A stretch of DNA of 64,000 bases from Melieria omissa (Eukaryota > Arthropoda > Insecta > Diptera > Ulidiidae): NCBI GenBank assembly GCA_963971225.1, contig CAXARI010000032.1, positions 992,001-1,056,000 of the forward strand, given 5' to 3'. Position numbers and translations under genes: made by a program. Numbering within the stretch: position 1 is the first letter of the stretch; every line of letters begins with the position of its first letter. The notes beneath the pieces are model-generated. The model saw only the letters and a program-made list of their open reading frames with translations. It had not been told where the DNA came from and did not search any database. Positions 38,801-49,402 of the stretch are shown here, piece after piece.

Positions 38801-38938
38801 CTTAATAACTAACTCCTTCCTATTTTTGAAAACATTTGGGCTGCAGTAGCAGCTAGTGGCGCCGCTGTCGATTAATATTCTATATTTTCTTCCGGATGTC
38901 CCTCGTTTGATGATGTAGGGCAATCCGGGTCTATTTCT
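35834..38938 (-). CDS. pol: Pol polyprotein (protease, reverse transcriptase, RNase H, integrase)
   Basis: Open for about 1,034 codons and made as a Gag-Pol fusion by -1 frameshifting; it has no ATG of its own near the start. Residues are numbered from the codon at 38923. Aspartic protease: DSG at 19-21 (LIDSGATS). Reverse transcriptase about 190-400: first palm Asp D279 (FSTIDLESGF) and YIDD at 341-344. RNase H about 495-610: D501 (TTDAS), E538, D564 (HTDHQ) and D607 (ADALSR). Integrase: zinc-binding H745, H749, C779, C782, then the catalytic triad D812, D863, E899 with 50 and 35 residues between, the classic D,D-35-E spacing. The C-terminus ends in HKDNIK, as in gypsy-type integrases. All key catalytic residues are present, so the enzyme set looks intact. 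Stop TGA is at 35836-35834. Confidence 0.95.
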   Translation of the reverse strand, partial: RNRPGLPYIIKRGTSGRKYRILIDSGATSCYCSPNVFKNRKELVIKKRVRTINGFTIIQYYCEARLFGIRERFYEIPNLEADILIGYNFMKKANIVLDFEKGIMKSGNHCEKFLNFNETENEEENDEEVDSENEKQLEVINYMKRYEGIEYLRHEIIKEIEELHSKINMRLPFRTDVRAEIRTIAETPIWSKQYPYPMSVNTFVNKEIQNLLDDGVIRPSKSPYNSPIWVVPKKGTNEDGSSKLRMVIDYKKLNEQTIAMNYPIPDCNVILSNLGKAKYFSTIDLESGFHQILMKETDIEKTAFSVNNGKYEFVRMPFGLKNAPGIFQAAMDNILRSYVGKFCHVYIDDIIVFSPSIEEHTNHLSEIVKTLRNANMKISLEKSEFYKEEVEFLGYRVGYNVIKTDPKKIETIQNYPLPTTLRQLRSFLGMAGYYRKFIKDYALVTKPLTVYLAGENGRISQNMSKKTEIKLNEEAITAFNKVKALLIDQVELVQPDFNSKFILTTDASNVAIGAVLSQNGKPVTFISKTLNSTERNYATNEKELYAIVWALKTLRNYLYGVSDLEIHTDHQPLTFAVSTRNPNAKMKRWHAFIEEFAPKIIYKPGTQNAVADALSRQILNNISDNESLHSTQHSVESSDEFNIPESFKPLNEFKQQILLSKANFTIHELTVNFGRNRHIIEYDTRENLKTILLEFLQPKLVTGIYCTAEDLLDFKETVKGVFANKFLFTRIFPIDVPNRDDQQAIIKQTHIRAHRSCKENYKQVYKQYYWPKMLNHFKEYIRHCEICNKTKYDRHPQKVKIGEAPIPNKEGECLNLDIFYAQNLKFITCIDAYSKFLVIKLIEDKTNLGEKVLDVLQSFPDAKKLTLDNEPGFTTPQFKALMQRLRIELYYCTPRHSTTNGQVERVHSTIIEIARCLKEEFHLIDDTEAFYRAALQYNHSIHSVIQNKPLEIFFNKIPHSLSDMLKKAQEKMLQRNDSNQVRTYQPGDVIYEKIIGQRNKLSPRFKKQKVQEDLGNKVKIQFRNRIIHKDNIKT

Positions 38939-40065
38939 AAAAAACTTTCCTCATTTAAATTATTTATTCGTGGTGCCTTATATTGCGGCTGAGAACTAAC
39001 TTGGGTGCTCGGGAGTTGGCGTTTAAGAGCTTGTTGGAAATTGTCGAATTTAGCAGGATTCTCCTGGCGTCCTTGGTAGTTATTTTGGTTCGGTCCTCGC
39101 GGGAAATTATTGTTATTGTAAACATTTGGTCGAGGGGTTCCTTGTTGGTTATAATTAGTGTTGTAAAAAAATTTCCGTGGTACATTAGTTGAACTACCTA
39201 ATTCCATTGGTTCGGGTTTCGGTTGAGTTTGATTATTCTGGAAATTGTTTCGGAAGTTCCCTTGATTACGTTGTGGGAATCGTAAAAAATTATGCGGTTT
39301 TTGATTACTATTATTGCCAGAATTGGAATTGCTGGCTCGGTTGAACTGAAGTGCAAAACTAGCCCGTATATTATTGGACTCCAATTCCTGGGCCCTTGCC
39401 AAGGCATTCGGGAGGTCACTTGGTGATAGTGAGAATATGATATTTGCTAGAGGTGGATTTAACCCTGTTATAAAAACTCGCAAGGCGTATTGTCTATTTT
39501 TCTTATTCAATTCGTTCGTTAGTTCTGAGTTCGAACCGTGAGTCATTATTGTTTTATTGATTAAGGCAGTTAATTTTTTGTTGACCTCGTTATAATAATC
39601 TATTATGCTTAAGGAGCCCTGGCGCATAATGCTAAGTTCTTGCTCTATAATATGCAATGGTCTTTTGTCCGCGTATGCGAAATCTAATCGACTAAGGATG
39701 GCATCAAAATTTAGCACGGTACCGTGGTTTGTTAGTATGTCGTTTGCGTCATCGGTTATTTTGTTCCTTAGTATCGTCAATGCAGCGTAGTACCTGCGAC
39801 TCCCCTTTTGATATAGATTCATGGAGTTGCCAGCAGCTTCTCGCCAACTAACATATGAATTTTTGCCATTAAAAGACGGTAAGGATTTGATTATATCTAA
39901 CGACTCCTCGCAACGGATCCCTTCATCTATTGTTTCGGGCTGATATTCTGTAACTGTATTAGCGCTAGTCAAGTGTTGCAAGCTTCTAGTCAACTCTTCT
40001 ATTTTCTTAACTAAAGGGCTCGTTTGTGCCTCTATAAATCCTTTTATTTGATCTGCGGTTGCCAT
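38872..40065 (-). CDS. gag: Gag structural polyprotein
   Basis: The frame encodes 397 residues from an ATG at 40065 (MATADQIKGF); the frame is open 11 codons further upstream but only to a TTG, so the ATG was chosen. Gag would assemble the cytoplasmic virus-like particle that packages the element's RNA. An N-terminal helical region is followed by a capsid-like domain around residues 50-230 (SLPSFNGKNSYVSWREAAGN, RRYYAALTILRNKI, DANDIL, ALRVFITGLN). After that comes a low-complexity, Asn/Gln/Pro/Arg-rich tail (about 235-370) that probably binds nucleic acid. No CCHC zinc knuckle is present, which is normal for gypsy-group errantiviruses. The frame is intact, ends at TAA 38872 and overlaps pol by about 75 bp, with a slippery site at 38944-38938. 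Confidence 0.92.
   Translation of the reverse strand: MATADQIKGFIEAQTSPLVKKIEELTRSLQHLTSANTVTEYQPETIDEGIRCEESLDIIKSLPSFNGKNSYVSWREAAGNSMNLYQKGSRRYYAALTILRNKITDDANDILTNHGTVLNFDAILSRLDFAYADKRPLHIIEQELSIMRQGSLSIIDYYNEVNKKLTALINKTIMTHGSNSELTNELNKKNRQYALRVFITGLNPPLANIIFSLSPSDLPNALARAQELESNNIRASFALQFNRASNSNSGNNSNQKPHNFLRFPQRNQGNFRNNFQNNQTQPKPEPMELGSSTNVPRKFFYNTNYNQQGTPRPNVYNNNNFPRGPNQNNYQGRQENPAKFDNFQQALKRQLPSTQVSSQPQYKAPRINNLNEESFLEIDPDCPTSSNEGHPEENIEY
38938..38944 (-). promoter_or_regulatory. -1 ribosomal frameshift slippery site (T TTT TTA)
   Basis: In the gag frame the minus strand reads AGT TTT TTA, an exact X XXY YYZ heptamer of the UUUUUUA type. The pol frame is the -1 frame and is closed by a TGA only three codons upstream (38953-38951), so pol can be entered from gag only in a short window that contains this heptamer. 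A downstream pseudoknot or stem was not assessed. Confidence 0.85.
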
Positions 40066-41081
40066 TTTTACTGATAAGGAACTGAACAAAACCGTCAAAT
40101 CATCAATGGTATCACTTGTATCCAGTTTTATTTATTATATATAAAAAATTAATTAAATTTAAATAGCAATTAATTGTTGTTTTTCCGATAGTTAATAAAA
40201 AATGTATTAATTTATTCTATACTATGAATATTCCTATATTTTTGTTTATTCTACTTAGTTTGGTTCTTTACGTCTAATGACTAAACATAGGAAAAATATT
40301 ACTTGCTAGATCGGCTTGCTTGGTGTCGCCTTTTCACTTTGTTCTCCTTTGTTCTCACTGTTGTTCTCCTTAGTGTAGGTAATTCGTTTCTTCGTTTTCC
40401 GGTTGATATATTTCCGTTCGTGTCGCCTTTTTACTTTATTGCTGCAGGTTTTGATGTTGATTTTTGTTTTGGAACTTTTGGTTTATTGGAATTTTTTGTT
40501 TTTAGTTTTGTGTTAAAGATCGTTTTTTGTTTAAAATTTGCTTCACAAATTTGCTGTTTGATTTACTGCCTTGCTTAATTATTGGTTATTTCCTCCCTCA
40601 TTGATGTTCGTACTCATCCGGTTCGATTGTTATTCTCGGCTTATCTTTGCTGGTTACTTATTGTCGCTGGTTGTTATTGTTGTCTTTTTCACAAAGTTCG
40701 GCAGCGCTCTTGTTTTATTCACGACGCGTTTGTAAATTGTAGATATATTTATTTGAGGTTACGGGATTCTCGTATTTTATACGCGTTTCACATTTACAGT
40801 TAATCACCTTCTTGTTTATTGATTAAACTGTAATATTTTAGTTATTGGTATTAAGTATGTTGTAATAATTTTTAATTTTCATCACAATTTTTAATTTAGT
40901 TCCACAAGTTGTTTAAATTTCTTCACTATGATTCGTTTTTGTTCCTCCTTTTTTTCTCCTTTAATTCAAGGATACTTTTCCACTGTTTGTTCTCCTTTTC
41001 AAAGGATACTTATTTTATAGTTTAGGCACTCGCGGAACCGATCCTTACTTTTTCTTTTCAGGATATCTTACGGAAGGCGAT
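40066..41081 (-). other. Retrotransposon 5' leader
   Basis: About 1 kb of T/A-biased, non-coding DNA between the primer-binding site and the gag ATG. It should hold packaging and splice-donor signals. A donor-like AAAAA|GTAAGG lies at 41049-41044, just after the primer-binding site, and could pair with the env acceptor; this is a weak inference. No cluster of Su(Hw)-type TGCATA sites like the gypsy insulator was seen. Open frames on the opposite strand here look like chance. Confidence 0.6.
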
Positions 41082-41099
41082 GCCCCACGTTGGGCGCCA
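41082..41099 (-). other. Primer-binding site, complementary to tRNA-Lys(CTT)
   Basis: On the minus strand TGGCGCCCAACGTGGGGC follows the 5' LTR; its first T is also the last base of the LTR. From memory of the insect tRNA-Lys(CTT) 3' end (GCCCCACGTTGGGCG plus CCA), all 18 bases pair. tRNA-Lys priming is shared with gypsy itself, whereas 17.6, 297 and ZAM use tRNA-Ser. Confidence 0.88.
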
Positions 41100-41414
41100 A
41101 TTAAAAATTCATTGATGAATTTTATTAAAAAAATTATCTTTATTAGTTCCGCTCGCTAGCGTGTCCATTCTAAGACTAACTCCACCGATCCGCCGAAAGC
41201 ATAATTACAGTTCGTCAAAAATTGTCAAAAAGCAGACAAAAGCAAATTTGGAAAAGTCACGTTGTGGGAATGTTTCATGTTACTCTTACCCGGACGAGTT
41301 TGCAAGGTGCAATTTGGAAAAGTCACGTTGTGGGAACGTTTCATATTACTCTTACCCAACCGAGGTGCTTACGTTGCACTAGTCGTTGCATTTTTGTGGA
41401 CAGATACCTTAACT
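41099..41414 (-). repeat. 5' LTR (316 bp)
   Basis: Upstream LTR of the minus-strand element. It reads from AGTTAAGGTATCTGTCC to AATTTTTAATT and matches the other LTR over all 316 bp by eye. It should hold the element's promoter, but no clear TATA box is seen. It contains a 65-bp direct tandem repeat (41246-41310 and 41311-41375), which may duplicate regulatory sites. Confidence 0.93.
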
Positions 41415-41418
41415 TGCA
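41415..41418. repeat. Right target-site duplication (TGCA)
   Basis: Second copy of the 4-bp target, followed by the TATTAATAATTGACC of the interrupted unit. Confidence 0.9.
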
Positions 41419-43615
41419 TATTAATAATTGACCACTTAAACTTTAGCCAGAGTCTTATGCTTTCTATATTGGTCCCTACCTTTTCATTACCCTTCAGGAA
41501 TAATGAGCATATCGATGCGCAAGGATAACATTGAAAAACTGCCTATTACAAAATACACACTCACCACTAAAGTGCTTATAGATTCCAAACGGTATGGGTT
41601 ACGTTAATAAAACACCCCTTAAAATGTAGCTAGAGATTGCAGCTTTATCAAATTAAATCAATAATTTGATTACTATTCGGCAATCATGAACAGATCGATG
41701 CGCAAGAGTGACATTAAATGGCTGCCTACTGCAAAATCGATAAAATGCTTGTAAAATATGATGATTCTAGGTTTATAGAAAAAATAATAACCTTAAAACC
41801 TAGCTGGAGTTTTGAGCTTTCATAAATGGGGTCAATCTTCTCGTTATCTCAAATAATGCAGGGGAATTTCGTTGTGGAAAAGTGATATCGACCACATGAT
41901 ACATCTATATCAGGGGTGCCCAAAATATTCTTATGTAAAAGCAAAAACCAATACATGTGAAGTTGCCCAAAAAATGCAAACAAATTATTTAATTAATTGA
42001 ATTAGTTGAAAGCACATTGTGCATTTCGCTTGACCCTTAAAATTATAAGTGAAAAAAATATAATGTTCCCATTTGTCATTGCCGAAAGGCCAACCAATCG
42101 CCAAAACAAAAACTACAACAACAAAAGCATCTAATTTTTTTTCATACATACAATTTCTTGAGGCAACAAAACAAAAATCCGCGCAGCCCCCACACGTGTT
42201 GCTTCGTTGCTGTCACAACAACGACTGATTGAAAGAATGCACCTCTGATCTATATAACCAATCAAATGCTTGTGGAACCTAAGTACGCACAATCACTTTA
42301 ATCAAAATGGCGTCAAAATTAAGCCAGAGTGACCACCTTTCACCAATTTGGTAAATAAAAAAAATATCCCACCGGCAGCTTGATCGAAATTATGGCTCTT
42401 AAATCTCGACCCGTTAACGGATTTTAATAATATTATGCCTTATTATTTAGCTAGACTCGTATGCTTTCTATAATGGTATCAATCATCCTTCTATACCCCA
42501 AGGTTCGAAAGCAAATCGATTTGGAACGGTGACTTTGAAAAAATTGCTACTTGGGTGCAACCACTAAAATGCTTGTCAACACCAAATGCATAAGTGCATA
42601 TTAATAACTGACCCCTTAAAATTTAGCCAGAGTCTTATGCTTTCTATATTGGTCCCTACCTTTTCATTATCCTTCAGGAATAATGATCATATCGATGCGC
42701 AAGGATAACATTGAAAAACTGCCTATTACAAAATACACACTCACCACTAAAGTGCTTATAGATTCCAAACGGTACAGGTTACGTTAATAAAAAACCCCTT
42801 AAAATGTAGCTAGAGATTGCAGCTTTATCAAATTAAATCAATAATTTGATTACTATTAGGCAATCATGAACAGATCGATGCGCAAGAGTGACATTAAATG
42901 GCTGCCTACTGCAAAATCGATAAAATGCTTGTAAAATATGATGATTCTAGGTTTATAGAAAAAATAATAACCTTAAAACCTAGCTGGAGTTTTGAGCTTT
43001 CATAAATGGGGTCAATCTTCTCGCTATCTCAAATAATGCAGGAGAATTTCGTTGTGGAAAAGTGATATCGACCACATGATACATCTATATCAGGGGTGCC
43101 CAAAGTCTTCTTATGGAAAAGCAAAAACCAATACATTTAAAGTTGCCCAAAAAAATGCAAACAAATTATTTAATTAATTGAATTAGTTGAAAGCACATTG
43201 TGCATTTCGCTTGACCCTTAAAATTATAAGTGAAAAAAATATAATGTTCCCATTTGTCATTGCCGAAAGGCCAACCAATCGCCAACACAAAAAAGCATAC
43301 ACACAAAAACTACAACAACAAAAGCATCTAATTTTTTTTCATACATACAATTTCTTGAGGCAACAAAACAAAAATCCGCGCAGCCCCCACACGTGTTGCT
43401 TCGTTGCTGTCACAACAACGACTGATTGAAAGAATGCACCTCTGATCTATATAACCAATCAAATGCTTGTGGAACCTAAGTACGCACAATCACTTTAATC
43501 AAAATGGCGTCAAAATTAAGCCAGAGTGACCACCTTTCACCAATTTGGTAAATAAAAAAAATATCCCACCGGCAGCTTGATCGAAATTATGGCTGTTAAA
43601 TCTCGACCCGTTAAC

Positions 43616-46366
43616 GGATTTTAATAATATTATGCCTTATTATTTAGCTAGACTCGTATGCTTTCTATAATGGTATCAATCATCCTTCTATACCCCAAGG
43701 TTCGAAAGCAAATCGATTTGGAACAGTGACTTTGAAAAAATTGCTACTTGGGTGCAACCACTAAAATGCTTGTCAACACCAAATGCATAAGTGCATATTA
43801 ATAATTGACCCCTTAAAATTTAGCCAGAGTCTTATGCTTTCTATATTGGTCCCTACCTTTTCATTATCCGTCAGGAATAATGAGCATATCGATGCGCAAG
43901 GATAACATTGAAAAACTGCCTATTACAAAATACACACTCACCACTAAAGTGCTTATAGATTCCAAACGGTATGGGTTACGTTAATAAAAAACCCCTTAAA
44001 ATGTAGCTAGAGATTGCAGCTTTATCAAATTAAATCAATAATTTCATTACTATTAGGCAATCATGAACAGATCGATGCGCAAGAGTGACATTAAATGGCT
44101 GCCTACTGCAAAATCAATAAAATGCTTGTAAAATATGATGATTCTAGGTTTATAGAAAAATAATAACCTTAAAACCTAGCTGGAGTTTTGAGCTTTCATA
44201 AATGGGGTCAATCTTCTCGCTATCTCAGATAATACAGGAGAATTTCGTTGTGGAAAAGTGATATCGACCACATGATACATCTATATCAGGGGTGCCCAAA
44301 ATCTTCTTATGGAAAAGCAAAAACCAATACATGTAAAGTTGCCCAAAAAAAATGCAAACAAATTATTTAATTAATTGAATTAGTTGAAAGCACATTGTGC
44401 ATTTCGCTTGACCCTTAAAATTATAAGTGAAAAAAATATTATGTTCCCATTTGTCATTGCCGAAAGGCCAACCAATCGCCAACACAAAAAAGCATACACA
44501 CAAAAACTACAACAACAAAAGCATCTAATTTTTTTTCATACATACAATTTCTTGAGGCAACAAAACAAAAATCCGCGCAGCCCCCACACGTATTGCTTCG
44601 TTGCTGTCACAACAACGACTGATTGAAAGAATGCACCTCTGATCTATATAACCAATCAAATGCTTGTGGAACCTAAGTACGCACAATCACTTTAATCAAA
44701 ATGGCGTCAAAATTAAGCCAGAGTGACCACCTTTCACCAATTTGGTAAATAAAAAAAATATCCCACCGCCAGCATGATCGAAATTATGGCTGTTAAATCT
44801 CGACCCGTTAACGGATTTTAATAATATTATGCCTTATTATTTAGCTAGACTCGTATGCTTTCTATAATGGTATCAATCATCCTTCTATACCCCAAGGTTC
44901 GAAAGCAAATCGATTTGGAACGGTGACTTTGAAAAAATTGCTACTTGGGTGCAACCACTAAAATGCTTGTCAACACCAAATGCATAAGTGCATATTAATA
45001 ATTGACCCCTTAAAATTTAGCCAGAGTCTTATGCTTTCTATATTGGTCCCTAACTTTTCATTATCCTTCAGGAATAATGAGCATATCGATGCGCCAGGAT
45101 AACATTGAAAAACTGCCTATTACAAAATACACACTCACCACTAAAGTGCTTATAGATTCCAAACGGTATGGGTTACGTTAATAAAAAACCCCTTAAAATG
45201 TAGCTAGAGATTGCAGCTTTATCAAATTAAATCAATAATTTCATTACTATTCGGCAATCATGAACAGATCAATGCGCAAAAGTGACATTAAATAGCTGCC
45301 TACTGCAAAATCGATAAAATGCTTGTAAAATATGATGATTCTAGGTTTATAGAAAAAATAATAACCTTAAAACCTAGCTGGAGTTTTGAGCTTTCATAAA
45401 TGGGGTCAATCTTCTCGCTATCTCAAATAATGCAGGAGAATTTCGTTGTGGAAAAGTGATATCGACCACATGATACATCTATATCAGGGGTGCCAAAAAT
45501 CTTCTTATGGAAAAGCAAAAACCAATACATGTAAAGTTGCCCAAAAAATGCAAACAAATTATTTAATTAATTGAATTAGTTGAAAGCACATTGTGCATTT
45601 CGCTTGACCCTTAAAATTATAAGTGAAAAAAATATAATGTTCCCATTTGTCATTGCCGAAAGGCCAACCAATCGCCAAAACCAAAACTACAACAACAAAA
45701 GCATCTAATTTTTTTTCATACATACAATTTCTTGAGGCAACAAAACAAAAATCCGCGCAGCCCCCACACGTGTTGCTTCGTTGCTGTCACAACAACGACT
45801 GATTGAAAGAATGCACCTCTGATCTATATAATCAATCAAATGCTTGTGGAACCTAAGTACGCACAATCACTTTAATCAAAATGGCGTCAAAATTAAGCCA
45901 GAGTGACCACCTTTCAATAATTTGGTAAATAAAAAAAATATCCCACCGGCAGCATGATCGAAATTATGGCTGTTAAATCTCGACCCGTTAACGGATTTTA
46001 ATAATATTATGCCTTATTATTTAGCTAGACTCGTATGCTTTCTGTAATGGTATCAATCATCCTTCTATACCCCAAGGTTCGAAAGCAAATCGATTTGGAA
46101 CGGTGACTTTGAAAAAATTGCTACTTGGGTGCAACCACTAAAATGCTTGTCAACACCAAATGCATAAGTGCATATTAATAATTGACCCCTTAAAATTTAG
46201 CCAGAGTCATATGCTTTCTATATTGGTCCCTAACTTTTCATTATCCTTCAGGAATAATGAGCATATCGATGCGCAAGGATAACATTGAAAAACTGCGTAT
46301 TACAAAATACACACTCACCACTAAAGTGCTTATAGATTCCAAACGGTATGGGTTACGTTAATAAAA
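43616..46366 (+). repeat. Second copy of a ~2.7-kb block (first copy about 28990-31740)
   Basis: Offset is 14,626 bp, or 7,130 bp once the retrotransposon and its target duplication are removed. Shared rare variants include the mutated E-box CACGTATTG (29960 and 44588) and ATCAATGCGCAAAAG followed by AAATAGCTG. Confidence 0.75.
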
Positions 46367-49300
46367 AACCCCTTAAAATGTAGCTAGAGATTGCAGCTTT
46401 ATCAAATTAAATCAATAATTTGATTACTATTCGGCAATCATGAACAGATCGATGCGCAAGAGTGACATTAAATGGCTGCCTACTGCAAAATCGATAAAAT
46501 GCTTGTAAAATATGATGATTCTAGGTTTATAGAAAAACTAATAACCTTAAAACCTAGCTGGAGTTTTGAGCTTTCATAAATGGGGTCAATCTTCTCGTTA
46601 TCTCAAATAATGCAGGAGAATTTCGTTGTGGAAAAGTGATATCGACCACATGATACATCTATATCAGGGGTGCCCAAAATATTCTTATGGAAAAGCAAAA
46701 ACCAATACATGTAAAGTTGACCAAAAAATGCAAACAAATTATTTAATTAATTGAATTAGTTGAAAGCACATTGTGCATTTCGCTTGACCCTTAAAATTAT
46801 AAGTGAAAAAAATATAATGTTCCCATTTGTCATTGCCGAAAGGCCAACCAATCGCCAAAACAAAAACTACAACAACAAAAGCATCTAATTTTTTTCATAC
46901 ATAGAATTTCTTGAGGCAACAAAACAAAAATCCGCGCAGCCCCCACACGTGTTGCTTCGTTGCTGTCACAACAACGACTGATTGAAAGAATGCACCTCTG
47001 ATCTATATAATCAATCAAATGCTTGTGGAACCTAAGTACGCACAATCACTTTAATCAAAATGGCGTCAAAATTAAGCCAGAGTGACCACCTTTCACCAAT
47101 TTGGTAAATAAAAAAAATATCCTCCCGGCAGCATGATCGAAATTATGGCTGCTAAATCTCGACCCGTTAACGGATTTTAAAAATATTATGCCTTATGATT
47201 TAGCTAGACTCGTATGCTTTCTATAATGGGATCAATCATCGTTCTATACCCCAAGGTTCGAAAGCAAATCGATTTGGAACGGTGACTTTGAAAAAATTGC
47301 TACTTGGGTGCAACCACTAAAATGCTTGTCAACACCAAATGCATAAGTGCATATTAATAATTGACCCCTTAAAATTTAGCCAGAGTCTTATGCTTTCTAT
47401 ATTGGTCCCTAACTTTTCATTATCCCTCAGGAATAATGAGCATATCGATGCGCAAGGATAACATTGAAAAACTGCCTATTACAAAATACACACTCACCAC
47501 TAAAGTGCTTATAGATTCCAAACGGTACAGGTTACGTTAATAAAAAACCCCTTAAAATGTAGCTAGAGATTGCAGCTTTATCAAATTAAATCAATAATTT
47601 GATTACTATTCGGCAATCATGAACAGATCGATGCGCAAGAGTGACATTAAATGGCTGCCTACTGCAAAATCGATGAAATGCTTGTAAAATATGATGATTC
47701 TAGGTTTATAGAAAAACTAATAACCTTAAAACCTAGCTGGAGTTTTGAGCTTTCATAAATGGGGTCAATCTTCTCGCTATCTCAGATAATGCAGGAGAAT
47801 TTCGTTGTGGAAAAGTGATATCGACCACATGATACATCTATATCAGGGGTGCCCAAAATCTTCTTATGGAAAAGCAAAATCCAATACATGTAAAGTTGCC
47901 CAAAAAAAATGCAAACAAATTATTTAATTAATTGAATTAGTTGAAAGCACATTGTGCATTTCGCTTGACCCTTAAAATTATAAGTGAAAAAAATATAATG
48001 TTCCCATTTGTCATTGCCGAAAGGCCAACCAATCGCCAACACAAAAAAGCATACACACAAAAACTACAACAACAAAAGCATCTAATTTTTTTTCATACAT
48101 ACAATTTCTTGAGGCAACAAAACAAAAATCCGCGCAGCCCCCACACGTGTTGCTTCGTTGCTGTCACAACAACGACTGATTGAAAGAATGCACCTCTGAT
48201 CTATATAACCAATCAAATGCTTGTGGAACCTAAGTACGCACAATCACTTTAATCAAAATGGCGTCAAAATTAAGCCAGAGTGACCACCTTTCACCAATTT
48301 GGTAAACAAAAAAAATATCCCACCGGCAGCTTGATCGAAATTATGGCTCTTAAATCTCGACCCGTTAACGGATTTTAATAATATTATGCCTTATTATTTA
48401 GCTAGACTCGTATGCTTTCTATAATGGTATCAATCATCCTTCTATACCCCAAGGTTCGAAAGCAAATCGATTTGGAACGGTGACTTTGAAAAAATTGCTA
48501 CTTGGGTGCAACCACTAAAATGCTTGTCAACACCAAATGCATAAGTGCATATTAATAACTGACCCCTTAAAATTTAGCCAGAGTCTTATGCTTTCTATAT
48601 TGGTCCCTACCTTTTCATTATCCTTCAGGAATAATGATCATATCGATGCGCAAGGATAACATTGAAAAACTGCCTATTACAAAATACACACTCACCACTA
48701 AAGTGCTTATAGATTCCAAACGGTATGGGTTACGTTAATAAAAAACCCCTTAAAATGTAGCTAGAGATTGCAGCTTTATCAAATTAAATCAATAATTTGA
48801 TTACTATTAGGCAATCATGAACAGATCGATGCGCAAGAGTGACATTAAATGGCTGCCTACTGCAAAATCGATAAAATGCTTGTAAAATATGATGATTCTA
48901 GGTTTATAGAAAAAATAATAACCTTAAAACCTAGCTGGAGTTTTGAGCTTTCATAAATGGGGTCAATCTTCTCGCTATCTCAAATAATGCAGGAGAATTT
49001 CGTTGTGGAAAAGTGATATCGACCACATGATACATCTATATCAGGGGTGCCCAAAGTCTTCTTATGGAAAAGCAAAAACCAATACATTTAAAGTTGCCCA
49101 AAAAAATGCAAACAAATTATTTAATTAATTGAATTAGTTGAAAGCACATTGTGCATTTCGCTTGACCCTTAAAATTCTAAGTGAAAAAAATATAATGTTC
49201 CCATTTGTCATTGCCGAAAGGCCAACCAATCGCCAAAACAAAAACTACAACAACAAAAGCATCTAATTTTTTTTCATACATAGAATTTCTTGAGGAAACA

Positions 49301-49402
49301 AAAAAAAAATCAGCGCAGCCCCCACACGTGTTGCTTCGTTGCTGTCACAACAACGACTGATTGAAAGAATGCACCTCTGATCTATATAACCAATCAAATG
49401 CT

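Larger units (their letters stand above)
33923..41414 (-). mobile_element. Complete errantivirus-type LTR retrotransposon (Ty3/gypsy group), 7,492 bp
   Basis: In transcription order on the minus strand: 5' LTR (41414-41099), tRNA-Lys primer-binding site, ~1-kb leader, gag, -1 frameshift, pol (PR-RT-RNase H-IN), splice acceptor, env, polypurine tract, 3' LTR (34238-33923). The LTR ends AGT...AATT are typical of gypsy-group errantiviruses rather than TG...CA. The 4-bp TGCA duplications at 33919 and 41415, and the identical LTRs, mark a recent clean insertion into repeat unit 30. Gag and pol are intact. env has one frame break. The family (gypsy, Stalker, quasimodo, springer or others of this size) was not recognised with confidence. 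Confidence 0.95.

Noticed and set aside
35188..40803. Plus-strand open frames opposite env, pol, gag and the leader
   Set aside because: They are shadows of the minus-strand coding frames or chance frames in T-rich leader DNA, and none shows a domain motif.
40066..41081. A gypsy-like Su(Hw) insulator in the retrotransposon leader
   Set aside because: No cluster of TGCATA-type cores was found in the leader on either strand. Pairs of TGCATA exist in the array unit, but without the flanking consensus.
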